A DNA stretch of 64,000 bases, from NCBI GenBank assembly GCA_031081585.1, contig JAVHLY010000011.1, positions 22,773 through 86,772 of the forward strand. The letters are read 5' to 3'. Below the pieces are notes generated by a model that worked only from the letters and a program-made list of their open reading frames with translations, searched no databases and was not told the DNA's origin. This stretch comes from Armatimonadota bacterium (GTDB lineage: Bacteria; Sysuimicrobiota; Sysuimicrobiia; Sysuimicrobiales; Humicultoraceae). Below, piece after piece: positions 64,000 through 64,000 of this stretch (the stretch's first letter is position 1; the number at the start of each line of letters is the position of its first letter). Both the position numbers and the translations under genes were made by a program.

Positions 64000-64000
64000 C

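Overview
The window is one contiguous stretch of very GC-rich bacterial chromosome, mostly housekeeping genes with tight spacing and many 1-4 base overlaps. Gene order is that of Gram-positive (Firmicutes-type) genomes: smc-ftsY-ylxM-ffh-rpsP-khpA-ylqD-rimM-trmD-rplS-lepB-rnhB-yraN, and yicC-remA-...-coaC-priA-def-fmt-rsmB-...-pknB-rpe. A T-box leader controls ileS. Other traits are actinobacterium-like: fhaA-fhaB next to SEDS, PBP and PASTA kinase functions, and a PriA without ATPase motifs. No sporulation genes are seen. This mix suggests a deep-branching, high-GC member of the Terrabacteria (for example a candidate phylum near Firmicutes, Armatimonadota or Chloroflexota). The sequence alone does not fix the phylum.

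Layout. 1-3659: a frameshifted comM/yifB gene, a SPOR-domain protein, a MOSC protein and a membrane-anchored, IS256-transposase-derived protein. 3656-17384 (minus strand): the translation, secretion and chromosome-segregation block from a glycosyltransferase and smc down to yraN. 17650-21848: a small membrane protein, a Gfo/Idh/MocA oxidoreductase, a STAS plus SpoIIE-type phosphatase/kinase partner-switching pair, and a secreted protein. 22006-23396: tRNA-Pro(CGG) and ribosomal protein S1. 23650-39671 (minus): a long run from yicC to an AcuC-like deacetylase in which an fhaA-fhaB-(SEDS::PBP)-pknB module is embedded among formylation, deformylation and rRNA methylation genes. 39903-41783 (plus): rqcH. 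41843-45318 (minus): traR/dksA-like, lspA, lgt, rluD, pyrR. 45468-49587: a racemase and ileS with its T-box. 50075-50804: a decayed insertion sequence. 50835-57512 (minus): a three-gene envelope glycan cluster including a polytopic membrane protein fused to a methyltransferase. 57705-64000: secreted and SPOR proteins, the nifS-thiI tRNA thiolation pair and a glycosyltransferase.

The most unusual items are the tail-anchored DDE transposase derivative with its catalytic triad intact, the one-chain SEDS/transpeptidase, the membrane protein-methyltransferase fusion, a hexapeptide repeat at the exit of the SMC hinge, and several housekeeping enzymes lacking textbook motif residues (RnhB, PriA, CoaC-like, Lgt, IleS). 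Short tandem duplications recur through the window and have changed genes or gene boundaries at several places. All family calls come from reading motifs by eye; no database search was possible.
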